A stretch of DNA of 47,183 nucleotides. Source: CAYNWK01 sp964400875 (GTDB lineage: Bacteria; Chloroflexota; Anaerolineae; Anaerolineales; UBA4823). Where the stretch lies: contig CAYNWK010000013.1 of NCBI GenBank assembly GCA_964400875.1, positions 1-47,183 of the forward strand, given 5' to 3'. The translations under genes and the position numbers were made by a program. A model generated the notes under the pieces. That model saw nothing but the letters and a program-made list of their open reading frames with translations. It was not told the origin of the DNA and made no database searches. Shown piece after piece: positions 40,484-47,183 of the stretch. Within the stretch, counting starts at the first letter, position 1; every line of letters begins with the position of its first letter.

Positions 40484-42286
40484 TTATCGCCTTACGAACG
40501 GCAGATAAAGGTCAACTCCCGGTTCCGGCGTTGCCGTTGGAGGCGGCGTTTCTGTTGGCGGTGGCGTTGCAGTGGCTGTAGGCGTGGATGTTGCGGTCGC
40601 GGTCGCCGGCTCGGTCGCAGTGCTGGTCGGCGTCGGGGTAGGCGACCCACCGCCCAGGCATTCCGGGATGGTAAACACGCCGACCCTGGTTTTCCACTGG
40701 TTGCTGGAGTCGACCGGGTAATATTCGTTGGTGTACCAGAAGCTGCAATCGTTCGCCGGGTCCACTGCCATGGCGCTGTAGTCGCCCCAGCGGTTGGAAC
40801 CAGTTTGCGAGCCGGTCCCGGCTATCAGGCTGGCTTCGGTCTGCAGAGTCCCTAACGGGTCGCCGGACAGGCGTGTGGCGTAGCGGATCGAAGGATTCAA
40901 CGTTCTGCTGGAGACCGAGTACCCCAGGGCGATGTTGCCCGCCCCGTCCATGGCGATGCTGGGGACGAAGCGGTCTTGCTCGTCGCCAGGGTCGTGAGTG
41001 CCCTCCTGGTAAAGGGTCCAGCCGACCGGTGTATTGCGCAGCTCGAACCAGCGGATGGCTGCCCCCACATTGTCAGAGCCACTAATCCCGCCGCCGACGG
41101 TAAACGCGCCCACCAGTGATTCGTGATCGCCGAAGTTGCGGTAGGGAAAACGGAACATGGGCCATTCCGAGATGGTGTCGAGCCTCTGGGTGGTGTCCAG
41201 TTGCGGGACGCAGTCGAAATTGAAAAAGCCGCATACAGTATACGTGAAGGCGCTGATCGGCAGCGAATCTCCCAGCGTAAAGGTCGAGTTGGCCGGTGTG
41301 GTCCAATCCACGTGAAACTCCCATACCTCGATGCGGTCCGCGCCGCCGCCGTGGAAAGCGCCGTCTTTGAAGGTGTAGAAGTAATTTGGCGCCCCGACCG
41401 GGGGCGGTGTGGCCCCGTCCAGGTCGCTGGGCAGGTATAAATTGGCGCCGCCGGTGAATTTTTGGTAAGTCGCCGCCGCGCCGGCGAGCATGCTGGCCCG
41501 GTCGAAAGCGTAAGCTGTGTAAGAGCTCTCGTTGCTGGACATATAGTAGCCATCCGGCCAGACGCCCAGCTTGAAGTAATCCGGGAAGCTGCCTACGTCA
41601 AAAGTATACGTAAAGTATGCGCCGGTTGGATCTGCGCTTTGCGATACCGCCATGCACATGTGGTTGGGATCGGCAAACTGGCTGAGCAGCCAGCGGTCGG
41701 CGAGGGGATCGTAAACGACGACTGGGTCCCCGGCGTTGGAGGTGCAGTTCCCGCTCGACCATAATGTGCTTAAGTTGAATGGGCCGCTGACCAACACGCC
41801 GGATTTGTTATAGATGGCCACCTTGGTGGCGTTGACCATCTGCACGTAGTGGTTCGGGCCCACATCGCCGACCGTATCCGGCGGAGAGCAGCCACTGCAA
41901 GCGACCGGATTGCCGGTGCCTTCAAACGACAAGCTGAGCGCCGGCGTTCGTCCTGAGCGGTTTTGTCCGGAAGCGATCAACGGGTCTATGGGCGCGGCCA
42001 GGTTCGCTTCAGGGTTGATGAATTTCGATTCCGGCTGATTGGCCAGTGGGTTCAGCCTGGGAGGATTCGCGGAGGGGGAGTTCCCTTCGCTCGCCAGCGG
42101 CAGATCGCGCAGCGGGGGGCTGATCCCGGGGAAGACCGGCTGGCTGACGATCGGTCCTTTCACCGGATCTACCAAGCCCTCGACCGTCAAGTCCGAATTC
42201 GCTCGTCCGGAGCCGGAGGGATGCAAGTTGAGCAATGCAACGGAAAACAGGACGCCGATCAATGCCAGCTTCAATGCGGTTTTCAT
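40484..42286 (-). CDS. Large secreted protein with YLP-type C-terminal tail
   Basis: This 600-residue exported protein has a signal peptide (LALIGVLFSVALLNL), a disordered Pro/Asn-rich stretch, a central domain of about 400 residues with blade-like repeats (PPDTVGDVGPNHYVQMVN, GDPVVVYDPLADRWLLSQF, DRFVPSIAMDGAGNIALGYS), a Thr/Pro/Ala stalk (about 545-590) and the end VDLYLPFVRR. PPDTxGDVGPNHY marks a recognisable family of secreted proteins of unknown role, common in environmental bacteria. The final YLP-x-x-R tail after a Thr/Pro stalk is typical of exported Chloroflexota proteins and may be a sorting or anchoring signal. AAAGG precedes the ATG. Confidence 0.8.
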   Translation of the reverse strand: MKTALKLALIGVLFSVALLNLHPSGSGRANSDLTVEGLVDPVKGPIVSQPVFPGISPPLRDLPLASEGNSPSANPPRLNPLANQPESKFINPEANLAAPIDPLIASGQNRSGRTPALSLSFEGTGNPVACSGCSPPDTVGDVGPNHYVQMVNATKVAIYNKSGVLVSGPFNLSTLWSSGNCTSNAGDPVVVYDPLADRWLLSQFADPNHMCMAVSQSADPTGAYFTYTFDVGSFPDYFKLGVWPDGYYMSSNESSYTAYAFDRASMLAGAAATYQKFTGGANLYLPSDLDGATPPPVGAPNYFYTFKDGAFHGGGADRIEVWEFHVDWTTPANSTFTLGDSLPISAFTYTVCGFFNFDCVPQLDTTQRLDTISEWPMFRFPYRNFGDHESLVGAFTVGGGISGSDNVGAAIRWFELRNTPVGWTLYQEGTHDPGDEQDRFVPSIAMDGAGNIALGYSVSSRTLNPSIRYATRLSGDPLGTLQTEASLIAGTGSQTGSNRWGDYSAMAVDPANDCSFWYTNEYYPVDSSNQWKTRVGVFTIPECLGGGSPTPTPTSTATEPATATATSTPTATATPPPTETPPPTATPEPGVDLYLPFVRR

Positions 42287-42288
42287 GT

Positions 42289-42516
42289 TCAGCCTTTCAC
42301 TTGGAGAGAATGGGGGACAGTGCAGATTTCAATCGTTTTATACGTGAGGGTTACAAATTCTTCTTCGTTTGAAACGCTTCGCCGGAAGAGCTGTATGCTC
42401 TTGAACCCGTTAATATGCCTGCCTCGTATCCCCACGAAAATCTCTTCTTTCAACAGGTTCTCATAAGCTGTTGCGTTTTCCGGTTTTGTCCATCCATGCC
42501 AAATTCGAGCGATCAA
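42289..42516 (-). pseudogene. Truncated antibiotic-biosynthesis-monooxygenase-like gene
   Basis: This 75-codon remnant starts like an ABM-fold (ferredoxin-like dimeric) protein: MIARIWHGWTKPENATAYENLLKEEIF, then GFKSIQLFRRS and EEFVTLTYK. Intact members run to about 95-105 residues with a C-terminal helix and strand. Here the frame changes to unrelated sequence after about residue 60 and stops three bases before the secreted-protein gene. GAGGAG precedes a TTG start at 42516. It may be expressed but cannot fold as usual. Confidence 0.55.
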
Positions 42517-42616
42517 AATATTCTCCTCACTCCTTGATGCTCTTGATTAACAGACCGGGTTTTAGAGGGTGTTTTGGACTTGTGCACCCCACCCACAAAA
42601 CGATTTAACCAAACGA

Positions 42617-42622
42617 AGTATA
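42617..42622 (+). promoter_or_regulatory. Candidate -10 box of the propeller lipoprotein gene
   Basis: TATAAT lies about 80 bases before the start codon in the divergent gap 42517-42702. No convincing -35 box is seen. Confidence 0.3.
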
Positions 42623-42702
42623 ATCGATAAATCCGGTCCGAAATACCCCAATATTTCCCCCACCCTGGCAACCACCATGGACCGATTGAGTCTAAACCCA
42701 AG

Positions 42703-43848
42703 ATGAATTCAACCACCCCAAACCTTAAAACGATAATGGCCTGGCTAGGGTTGATCCTCCTGATAACTTCCTGCCAACCAGCTCAGCTTGCCTCCGACCC
42801 TGGCGCCCTCACGCCTGAGCCAGCGGTGGAAAGCGCTGCTCCTGCGGCGACAGTCCAGCCGACTCGGACGCCCACCGGTCAAACGGAGGCCTCCACAGCG
42901 CAGCCTGCCCCCACCGGGCAGGTCACCCAGGCTACGGGCGATGCGCTTAAGGAGCCAGCGATCCAGGAATACCCGCTCCCGCCCGGCACGCGCCCGCACG
43001 ACGTCGCGCCCGCCCCGGACGGTGGCGTTTGGTACACAGGGCAGGGATCGGGCGAGCTGGGTTGGCTCGACCCAGAAAGCGACGAGACGCGCCAGATCCC
43101 CCTGGGCGAGGGTTCCGCGCCGCATGGCGTGATCGTCGGGCCGGACGGCGCGCCCTGGATCACCGACGGTGGCCTCAACGCCATCGTGCGCGTGGACCCC
43201 GCCTCCGAAGAGATCAGCGTATACCCGCTCCCGGCGGGCAGCGGCTACGCCAACCTGAACACCGCAGCCTTCGATAGCCAGGGCGTATTGTGGTTTACCG
43301 GCCAGAGCGGGGTCTACGGTCGCCTCGATCCGGCTGAAGGCGAGGTAGAAACTTTCCCCGCGCCGCGCGGGCGGGGACCATACGGCATCACCGCTACACA
43401 CAACGGTGAGATTTATTACGCTTCCTTGGCAGGGAGCTACATCGCCCGAATCGACACGGAAACCGGAGAAGCCACCATCCTGGAACCGCCCACGCCCGGA
43501 CAGGGCGCCCGGCGGGTGTGGTCCGATTCCCAGGGGCGCATCTGGGTGAGTGAGTGGGATGCAGGTCAGGTCGCCGTCTACGACCCGGCGGATGAGTCCT
43601 GGCAGGAATGGCGCCTGCCCGGGGAGAGCCCACGCGCGTACGCCGTTTACGTCGATGAGCAGGAGAAAATCTGGCTGAGCGATTTTGGAAGCAACTCCCT
43701 GGTGCGCTTCGACCCGGAGAGCGAAAGTTTCGAGGTCTTTACCTTGCCCAGCTCGCCAGCCAACGTCCGCCAGATCCTCGGGAGCCCTGGAGAGATCTGG
43801 GGTGCTGAATCCGGGGTCGATCGGCTGGTCGTGATTCGCACTCGTTGA
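42703..43848 (+). CDS. Vgb-like beta-propeller lipoprotein
   Basis: This 381-residue exported lipoprotein (lipobox LLITSC, Cys24) has a Thr/Pro/Ala linker (about 30-85) and then a seven-bladed propeller of the streptogramin lyase (Vgb)/SMP-30 type. Blades repeat the pattern GxGPxGVxVxPDGxxWxTD (for example PHGVIVGPDGAPWITDGG and RRVWSDSQGRIWVSEWD). Catalytic His/Glu residues needed by true Vgb are not clearly in place, so binding or an unknown hydrolase role is more likely than antibiotic cleavage. The SD is weak. It is followed 13 bases later by the TPR-like gene, so the two are probably co-transcribed. Confidence 0.78.
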   Translation: MNSTTPNLKTIMAWLGLILLITSCQPAQLASDPGALTPEPAVESAAPAATVQPTRTPTGQTEASTAQPAPTGQVTQATGDALKEPAIQEYPLPPGTRPHDVAPAPDGGVWYTGQGSGELGWLDPESDETRQIPLGEGSAPHGVIVGPDGAPWITDGGLNAIVRVDPASEEISVYPLPAGSGYANLNTAAFDSQGVLWFTGQSGVYGRLDPAEGEVETFPAPRGRGPYGITATHNGEIYYASLAGSYIARIDTETGEATILEPPTPGQGARRVWSDSQGRIWVSEWDAGQVAVYDPADESWQEWRLPGESPRAYAVYVDEQEKIWLSDFGSNSLVRFDPESESFEVFTLPSSPANVRQILGSPGEIWGAESGVDRLVVIRTR

Positions 43849-43861
43849 GGAAAATCCCGCG

Positions 43862-44308
43862 ATGGACCCAAATAATCCCGTTGTAAAATTCTGTGCGCAA
43901 GGCATGCAGGCGGAGGCCGAAGGCGACCACGCGCTGGCCTTGGACCTGTTCACCCGCGCCTGGGAAGCCCGCCAGGACGATTACGAGGCTTGCATCGCCG
44001 CTCACTACCTCGCCAGGCAGCAGGAAAATCCAACCGACGTGCTCCATTGGAACTGGCTTGCCCTCCAACACGCCGAGGCGGTAGGCGGTGAAGAAGTGCG
44101 CGGCTTTTATCCTTCGCTCTACCTGAACATGGGCTGGTCTCACGAGGTGCTCGGCGACCAGGAAAAAGCGCAAAAGTATTACGACCTGGCAGCTGCCTGC
44201 CTGTATGAGGTTCCCGCCGGCCCGTACCACGACGTGGTGTCGGGCGGTATTGCTGCTGGGAAAGAGCGGCTTCGATCGAACGACAAGAACGAGGACGGAC
44301 TGCCCTGA
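43862..44308 (+). CDS. Small TPR-like protein
   Basis: This 148-residue soluble protein is made of helical pairs resembling TPR units (QGMQAEAEGDHALALDLFTRAW, DDYEACIAAHYLARQQ, PSLYLNMGWSHEVLGDQEKAQKYYDLAAAC). It has no signal peptide. GAGGAAAATCCCGCG precedes the ATG. Its last codons and stop lie in the left arm and loop of the terminator hairpin at 44294-44322, so it ends the transcript that starts with the propeller lipoprotein. A scaffold role is likely; the partner is unknown. Confidence 0.7.
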   Translation: MDPNNPVVKFCAQGMQAEAEGDHALALDLFTRAWEARQDDYEACIAAHYLARQQENPTDVLHWNWLALQHAEAVGGEEVRGFYPSLYLNMGWSHEVLGDQEKAQKYYDLAAACLYEVPAGPYHDVVSGGIAAGKERLRSNDKNEDGLP

Positions 44309-44322
44309 CGAGCAGTCCGTTC
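44294..44322 (+). terminator. Intrinsic terminator overlapping the TPR-like gene end
   Basis: GGACGGACTGC pairs with GCAGTCCGTTC around a short loop containing the TGA stop, followed by TTAATTTG. The hairpin starts inside the coding end, which is unusual but not rare. Confidence 0.65.
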
Positions 44323-44409
44323 TTAATTTGCCTGGTTCCGTATGCCGATCTCATGACCGTTCACCTGCACGGTGATTCCCAATGATCCTATATTACATTT
44401 ATCCTGATA

Positions 44410-44415
44410 TATAAT
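44410..44415 (+). promoter_or_regulatory. Candidate -10 box of the ATPase pair
   Basis: TATAAT lies 60 bases before the start codon in an A/T-rich stretch. No good -35 box is seen, so only the -10 is proposed. Confidence 0.3.
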
Positions 44416-44474
44416 TTGTCTGGTTATCGAATCATTGAGCACCTCCCTGAAAATAGTCGGGAGAATGGATACGC

Positions 44475-45986
44475 ATGACAAAAGACTGGCCCCGGCTGCT
44501 GCATTTGCTGAATGAAGAACTGGGCTACGCGGTAATCGAGAGCAAATCTGTCTTGGGTTACAGTTTGTTCTTCGTCGACTTGTCTTCCTGGAAGCTGCGC
44601 CTATCCCACCGCACGCCGGTGGTTTGGGTGAGGACAAAGGACGTGGATGGCGTACCCGCGCAGCACGTCATGCAGAGCCTGGAAGACGTGATGCGCGAGC
44701 GCAACCTGAGCCGCCAGATCGTGCTGGTGCTGCTGGACGGCAACAGCTCCCCGCTGTTCAAGCACAAGTCCGGCCTGCACTACAACCTAGTCCTGCTCGG
44801 CGCCGAGCAGCAGAAGAACGTGGTCCAGTCCCGCCGCCCTAGCGGTGAACTGCTCGACCTGATCTCCGCACAGGTGCCCATATCGTACCTCTCACCCTAC
44901 GAGACGCGCGCGCCTGTCACGGGCAGCCGTTTCTTCGGTCGCGAGCAAGAGATCGCCCGCATCCTCTCCAACCCCGATACCAATCACGCCATCCTGGGCA
45001 TCCGCCGCATCGGCAAGACTTCCTTGCTGCGCGAGACCGAACGCCTGCTGAGGGAGCGCGAATCTGCCTCCCGGGTGGTCTACCTGGAGTGCAGCGACCT
45101 CCTGTCTACTGATGACTACATTCGCGAGGTCGTGCGCAAGCTCAACCCGCGCGAGCTCCCCCGCCTGCACATGCAGAAATACGTGTTCTTCTTCCCTAAT
45201 TTCTTGGAGCGTATGAGTAAACAGCTCAAGGCCAAGATCATCTTCTTGCTCGACGAGGTGGATAACCTGGTGATCATGCAGCGCGGTGATTGGGAGCTAT
45301 TTCGCATGCTGCGTGCCTCCTCCAACAAGGGCGCCTGCCAGTACATCATCGCCGGCTTTCGCGAGGCGATGCGCGAGCAGTATATGCTCGACTCGCCCTT
45401 CTATAATTTCGCCCAGGAGATCCGCCTGAACGAGTTCACCCGCCAGCAAGCCCGCGAGCTGATCGTCACACCGATTCAGAACCTGCGGGTGCGTTTTCGC
45501 AATGAAGAAGAAGTGGTAGGCCGGATCTACGAAGAGACCGCCGGTCATCCCAACCTGATCCAATACTACTGCATGATCTTGCTGCGGCAGCTGGACCAGA
45601 CCGGGGAGCGAGAGATCAGCCCCGAAAGCCTGATCGACGTCTATCGCGACGAGGGCTTTACCAGCCACCTGCTGGCCTCCTTTATGCAGAACACCGAGAA
45701 CCGGGAAAAGGCTCTGGTGTACGCCATCTTGATGGCCGCCGAGAACGCCGGGACAAAGGGTTTCGGTCACGAGGAGATGGACAGCGTGCTGCGTAAAGGC
45801 GGCATCCAGCTGCTGCAGAAAGACCTCGACGAAGCCTGTAACGTACTCACGCTGGCCGGCGTGATCCACCGCAAGGGCAAAGAATATTTCTTCACCTCGC
45901 CGGTCTTCACCAAGGTGCTACAGCAAACATACGATCTGAATTACTTGTTCCGCAAGGTCAAAGAGGAAGGCTATGCTCGAGTTTGA
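44475..45986 (+). CDS. STAND/AAA-type ATPase with unknown N-terminal domain
   Basis: This 503-residue protein has an N-terminal domain of about 140 residues with no family I can name (VVWVRTKDVDGV, IVLVLLDGN, LHYNLVLL). An ORC/STAND-type ATPase follows: SRFFGREQEIARIL at about 152, Walker A GIRRIGKTS (175-183), Walker B IIFLLDEVDNL (about 255-265), a sensor-like GFREAMREQ, and a winged-helix end (about 410-500) with LAGVIHRKGKEYFF. The layout is typical of bacterial STAND-like regulators that recruit a partner on activation. It overlaps the next ATPase gene by 14 bases, so the two are coupled. GGGAG precedes the ATG at 11 bases. Confidence 0.8.
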   Translation: MTKDWPRLLHLLNEELGYAVIESKSVLGYSLFFVDLSSWKLRLSHRTPVVWVRTKDVDGVPAQHVMQSLEDVMRERNLSRQIVLVLLDGNSSPLFKHKSGLHYNLVLLGAEQQKNVVQSRRPSGELLDLISAQVPISYLSPYETRAPVTGSRFFGREQEIARILSNPDTNHAILGIRRIGKTSLLRETERLLRERESASRVVYLECSDLLSTDDYIREVVRKLNPRELPRLHMQKYVFFFPNFLERMSKQLKAKIIFLLDEVDNLVIMQRGDWELFRMLRASSNKGACQYIIAGFREAMREQYMLDSPFYNFAQEIRLNEFTRQQARELIVTPIQNLRVRFRNEEEVVGRIYEETAGHPNLIQYYCMILLRQLDQTGEREISPESLIDVYRDEGFTSHLLASFMQNTENREKALVYAILMAAENAGTKGFGHEEMDSVLRKGGIQLLQKDLDEACNVLTLAGVIHRKGKEYFFTSPVFTKVLQQTYDLNYLFRKVKEEGYARV

Positions 45987-47183
45987 GGCCGTCCTGGATG
46001 CGCCAGCGACGGCGCGCTATCACAGGGAAGCCATTGAGCAGATCGTCCAGTGCGTGGAAGAGCGGGTCTACTGCGCCCTGCTCGGCCCACGGCTGTGCGG
46101 TAAAACCTTGTTGTTGCGCTACCTGGAGGGCAATCTGGCCAAACTCCTGGGTTGGACCTGCGTGTATCTCAACCTTTTAGAGATTCGCGCTACCACCCAG
46201 CAGGCTTTCTTCAGCGATCTGATCCGGCTGACAGCTCAACGGCTGTCCGAAAAGAGCGGCGCGCCGGTCCCTATACCGGAGGCTCAAGCTGCCAGCAGCG
46301 CGGTTTTTCGCGGCTTTCTGGCCAGCTGCCTGGAAGCCAGCGGCGGCGATCTGGTCTTAATCTTCGACCCGCTGGAGGCCTTGCCCACCGATCTCGTCCA
46401 GGCGCTGCTGACCTCCTTACGAGCGGCTTACATGGACCAGCAAACCCTGGACCGACAGGTCACCGTGGTGGTCTCTGGGGCGCTCAGCCTAGCCACCCTG
46501 ACGGTCGGCGAGTCTTCGCCGTTCCGGGGCATCGCCCGCCGCGTGTTCGTCGGCGATCTCTCGGTGGAGGCCAGCCAGGAATTGATCTTGGAAGTGTTGG
46601 AAGAAGGGGAGGTCAGCGCTACCCGGCCCGCCCTGGCAAAGCTGCTGCGCGCCACCAGCGGTGATATCTACTTGATCCACCGTATTGGGGAGCGCTGCGC
46701 TCAGATAGCCCGGGATCGTACGCCCAGCCGGATTCGCTCCGGCGACGTCACCCTGATAACCGAACGGTTCCTGCGCGAGGAAGTCCCGCGCTACGCGCCG
46801 CTGGTCGAAGCCGTACGTCTGGTCGAGGAAGACCCCGACCTGCTGCAGTGCATCTTGATGCTCCTGGAGCAGGACAGTGTGCCGCGCGCCACCCTGCCGC
46901 TGCCGCTCTCTCCCGACCTGGACCCGCTTTACCTGACCGGCGTGGTGGAAAACGCCGAGGGAGACAGCTACCGGCTGCAAAACTTGATCTACCGGCATTT
47001 TTTAGCCCAGCATTTCACGCCTGGCAGGGTTGGGCACGTTCTGGCCATGGTGGGGCGCTGGGACGCGGCCATTGACTACCTGGAAGACAGCTTGCTGCAA
47101 GGCAACTGGCGTTCTCACGCCGACCTGCTGCCGGCGACGATCAACTCCATTTACGCCGCCCAGGACCTGACCCAGGCCGTTCA
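45973..47183 (+). CDS. Second ATPase of the pair, incomplete at the window edge
   Basis: The frame is open from the ATG at 45973 to the end (403 codons), so the C-terminus is missing. Walker A GPRLCGKT lies at 38-45, and LVLIFDPLEAL looks like Walker B (about 130-140). A helical and winged-helix part follows, with SGDIYLIHRIGERCA and LQNLIYRHFLAQHF, and the last visible part (GHVLAMVGRWDAAIDYLEDSLLQGNW) may start a TPR-like or sensor region. GAGGAAGG precedes the start. The coupling to the upstream ATPase suggests a shared complex. Family: AAA_35/STAND-like, often followed by GAF, kinase or repeat domains that cannot be seen here. Confidence 0.75.
   Translation, partial: MLEFEAVLDAPATARYHREAIEQIVQCVEERVYCALLGPRLCGKTLLLRYLEGNLAKLLGWTCVYLNLLEIRATTQQAFFSDLIRLTAQRLSEKSGAPVPIPEAQAASSAVFRGFLASCLEASGGDLVLIFDPLEALPTDLVQALLTSLRAAYMDQQTLDRQVTVVVSGALSLATLTVGESSPFRGIARRVFVGDLSVEASQELILEVLEEGEVSATRPALAKLLRATSGDIYLIHRIGERCAQIARDRTPSRIRSGDVTLITERFLREEVPRYAPLVEAVRLVEEDPDLLQCILMLLEQDSVPRATLPLPLSPDLDPLYLTGVVENAEGDSYRLQNLIYRHFLAQHFTPGRVGHVLAMVGRWDAAIDYLEDSLLQGNWRSHADLLPATINSIYAAQDLTQAV

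Noticed and set aside
42703..43848. Streptogramin (virginiamycin B) lyase resistance gene
   Set aside because: Only the propeller fold matches. The lipoprotein signal, long linker and unclear catalytic residues argue against true Vgb activity.

Overview
The window looks like a metagenomic contig from a member of the Chloroflexota, most likely Anaerolineae-like. This is inferred from gene style, not from a marker gene. The signs are many lipoproteins with a lipobox, secreted proteins with Thr/Pro-rich linkers, a secreted protein ending in a YLP-x-x-R tail, an AfsR-like cyclase/STAND/TPR regulator, and GC-rich coding DNA with strong SD sequences. No rRNA, tRNA, CRISPR array, transposase or phage gene was seen. 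The sequence is a scaffold: a 100-N gap at 2605-2704 is flanked by the same 55 bases on both sides, and the last gene runs off the right edge.

Layout. 1-2887: a VapBC-type toxin-antitoxin operon (158-855, minus) with a palindromic promoter/operator, a comEC remnant that lacks its middle (910-1986, minus), then about 900 bp without genes holding a REP-like hairpin, a terminator-like hairpin and the assembly gap. 2888-8209: an MscS-type channel, a zinc alcohol dehydrogenase, an unknown secreted protein and a two-domain TerB-like protein. 8457-19326: a 2285-residue two-headed amylopullulanase, a PQQ-type sugar dehydrogenase-like lipoprotein and a HerA/DUF87-like ATPase. 19371-23893: prolyl oligopeptidase, then a tight run of Tag glycosylase, ATC-hydrolase-like protein and a membrane methyltransferase-like protein, then a PCu(A)C copper-chaperone lipoprotein. 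23932-27065 (minus): a class III cyclase/STAND ATPase/TPR regulator broken by one in-frame amber codon, preceded by a small unknown gene.

27210-28900 is a pair of surface proteins; the second has a weak sortase-like C-terminus. 29028-32780 (minus) is a candidate signalling operon: a helix-turn-helix protein, an NLR-like nSTAND ATPase with about six C-terminal membrane segments, and a FecR-domain lipoprotein. The first two proteins share a short glycine/asparagine-rich motif, which resembles the logic of bacterial amyloid-signalling NLR pairs. This is the best candidate in the window for an undescribed system. 32892-34858 (minus) is a URO-D-fold protein without the usual zinc motif, translationally coupled to a cysteine-rich double ferredoxin. 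35027-36634 (minus) carries a phospholipase D-like lipoprotein between two small genes. 36867-42516 holds a cytochrome P450 tail-to-tail with a membrane adenylate cyclase, a TPR protein, a large secreted protein and a truncated monooxygenase-like gene. 42703-47183 (plus) holds a Vgb-like propeller lipoprotein, a TPR-like protein and two overlapping ATPase genes, the second incomplete.

How the genes fit together: extracellular alpha-glucan breakdown (amylopullulanase), sugar oxidation and peptide breakdown suggest a heterotroph that feeds on polymers. Two class III cyclases, four P-loop STAND/AAA-type regulators and several membrane or surface proteins point to heavy investment in cAMP and NTPase-based signalling. 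Start sites were moved from the longest open frame to the SD-supported codon wherever a clear SD decided it.
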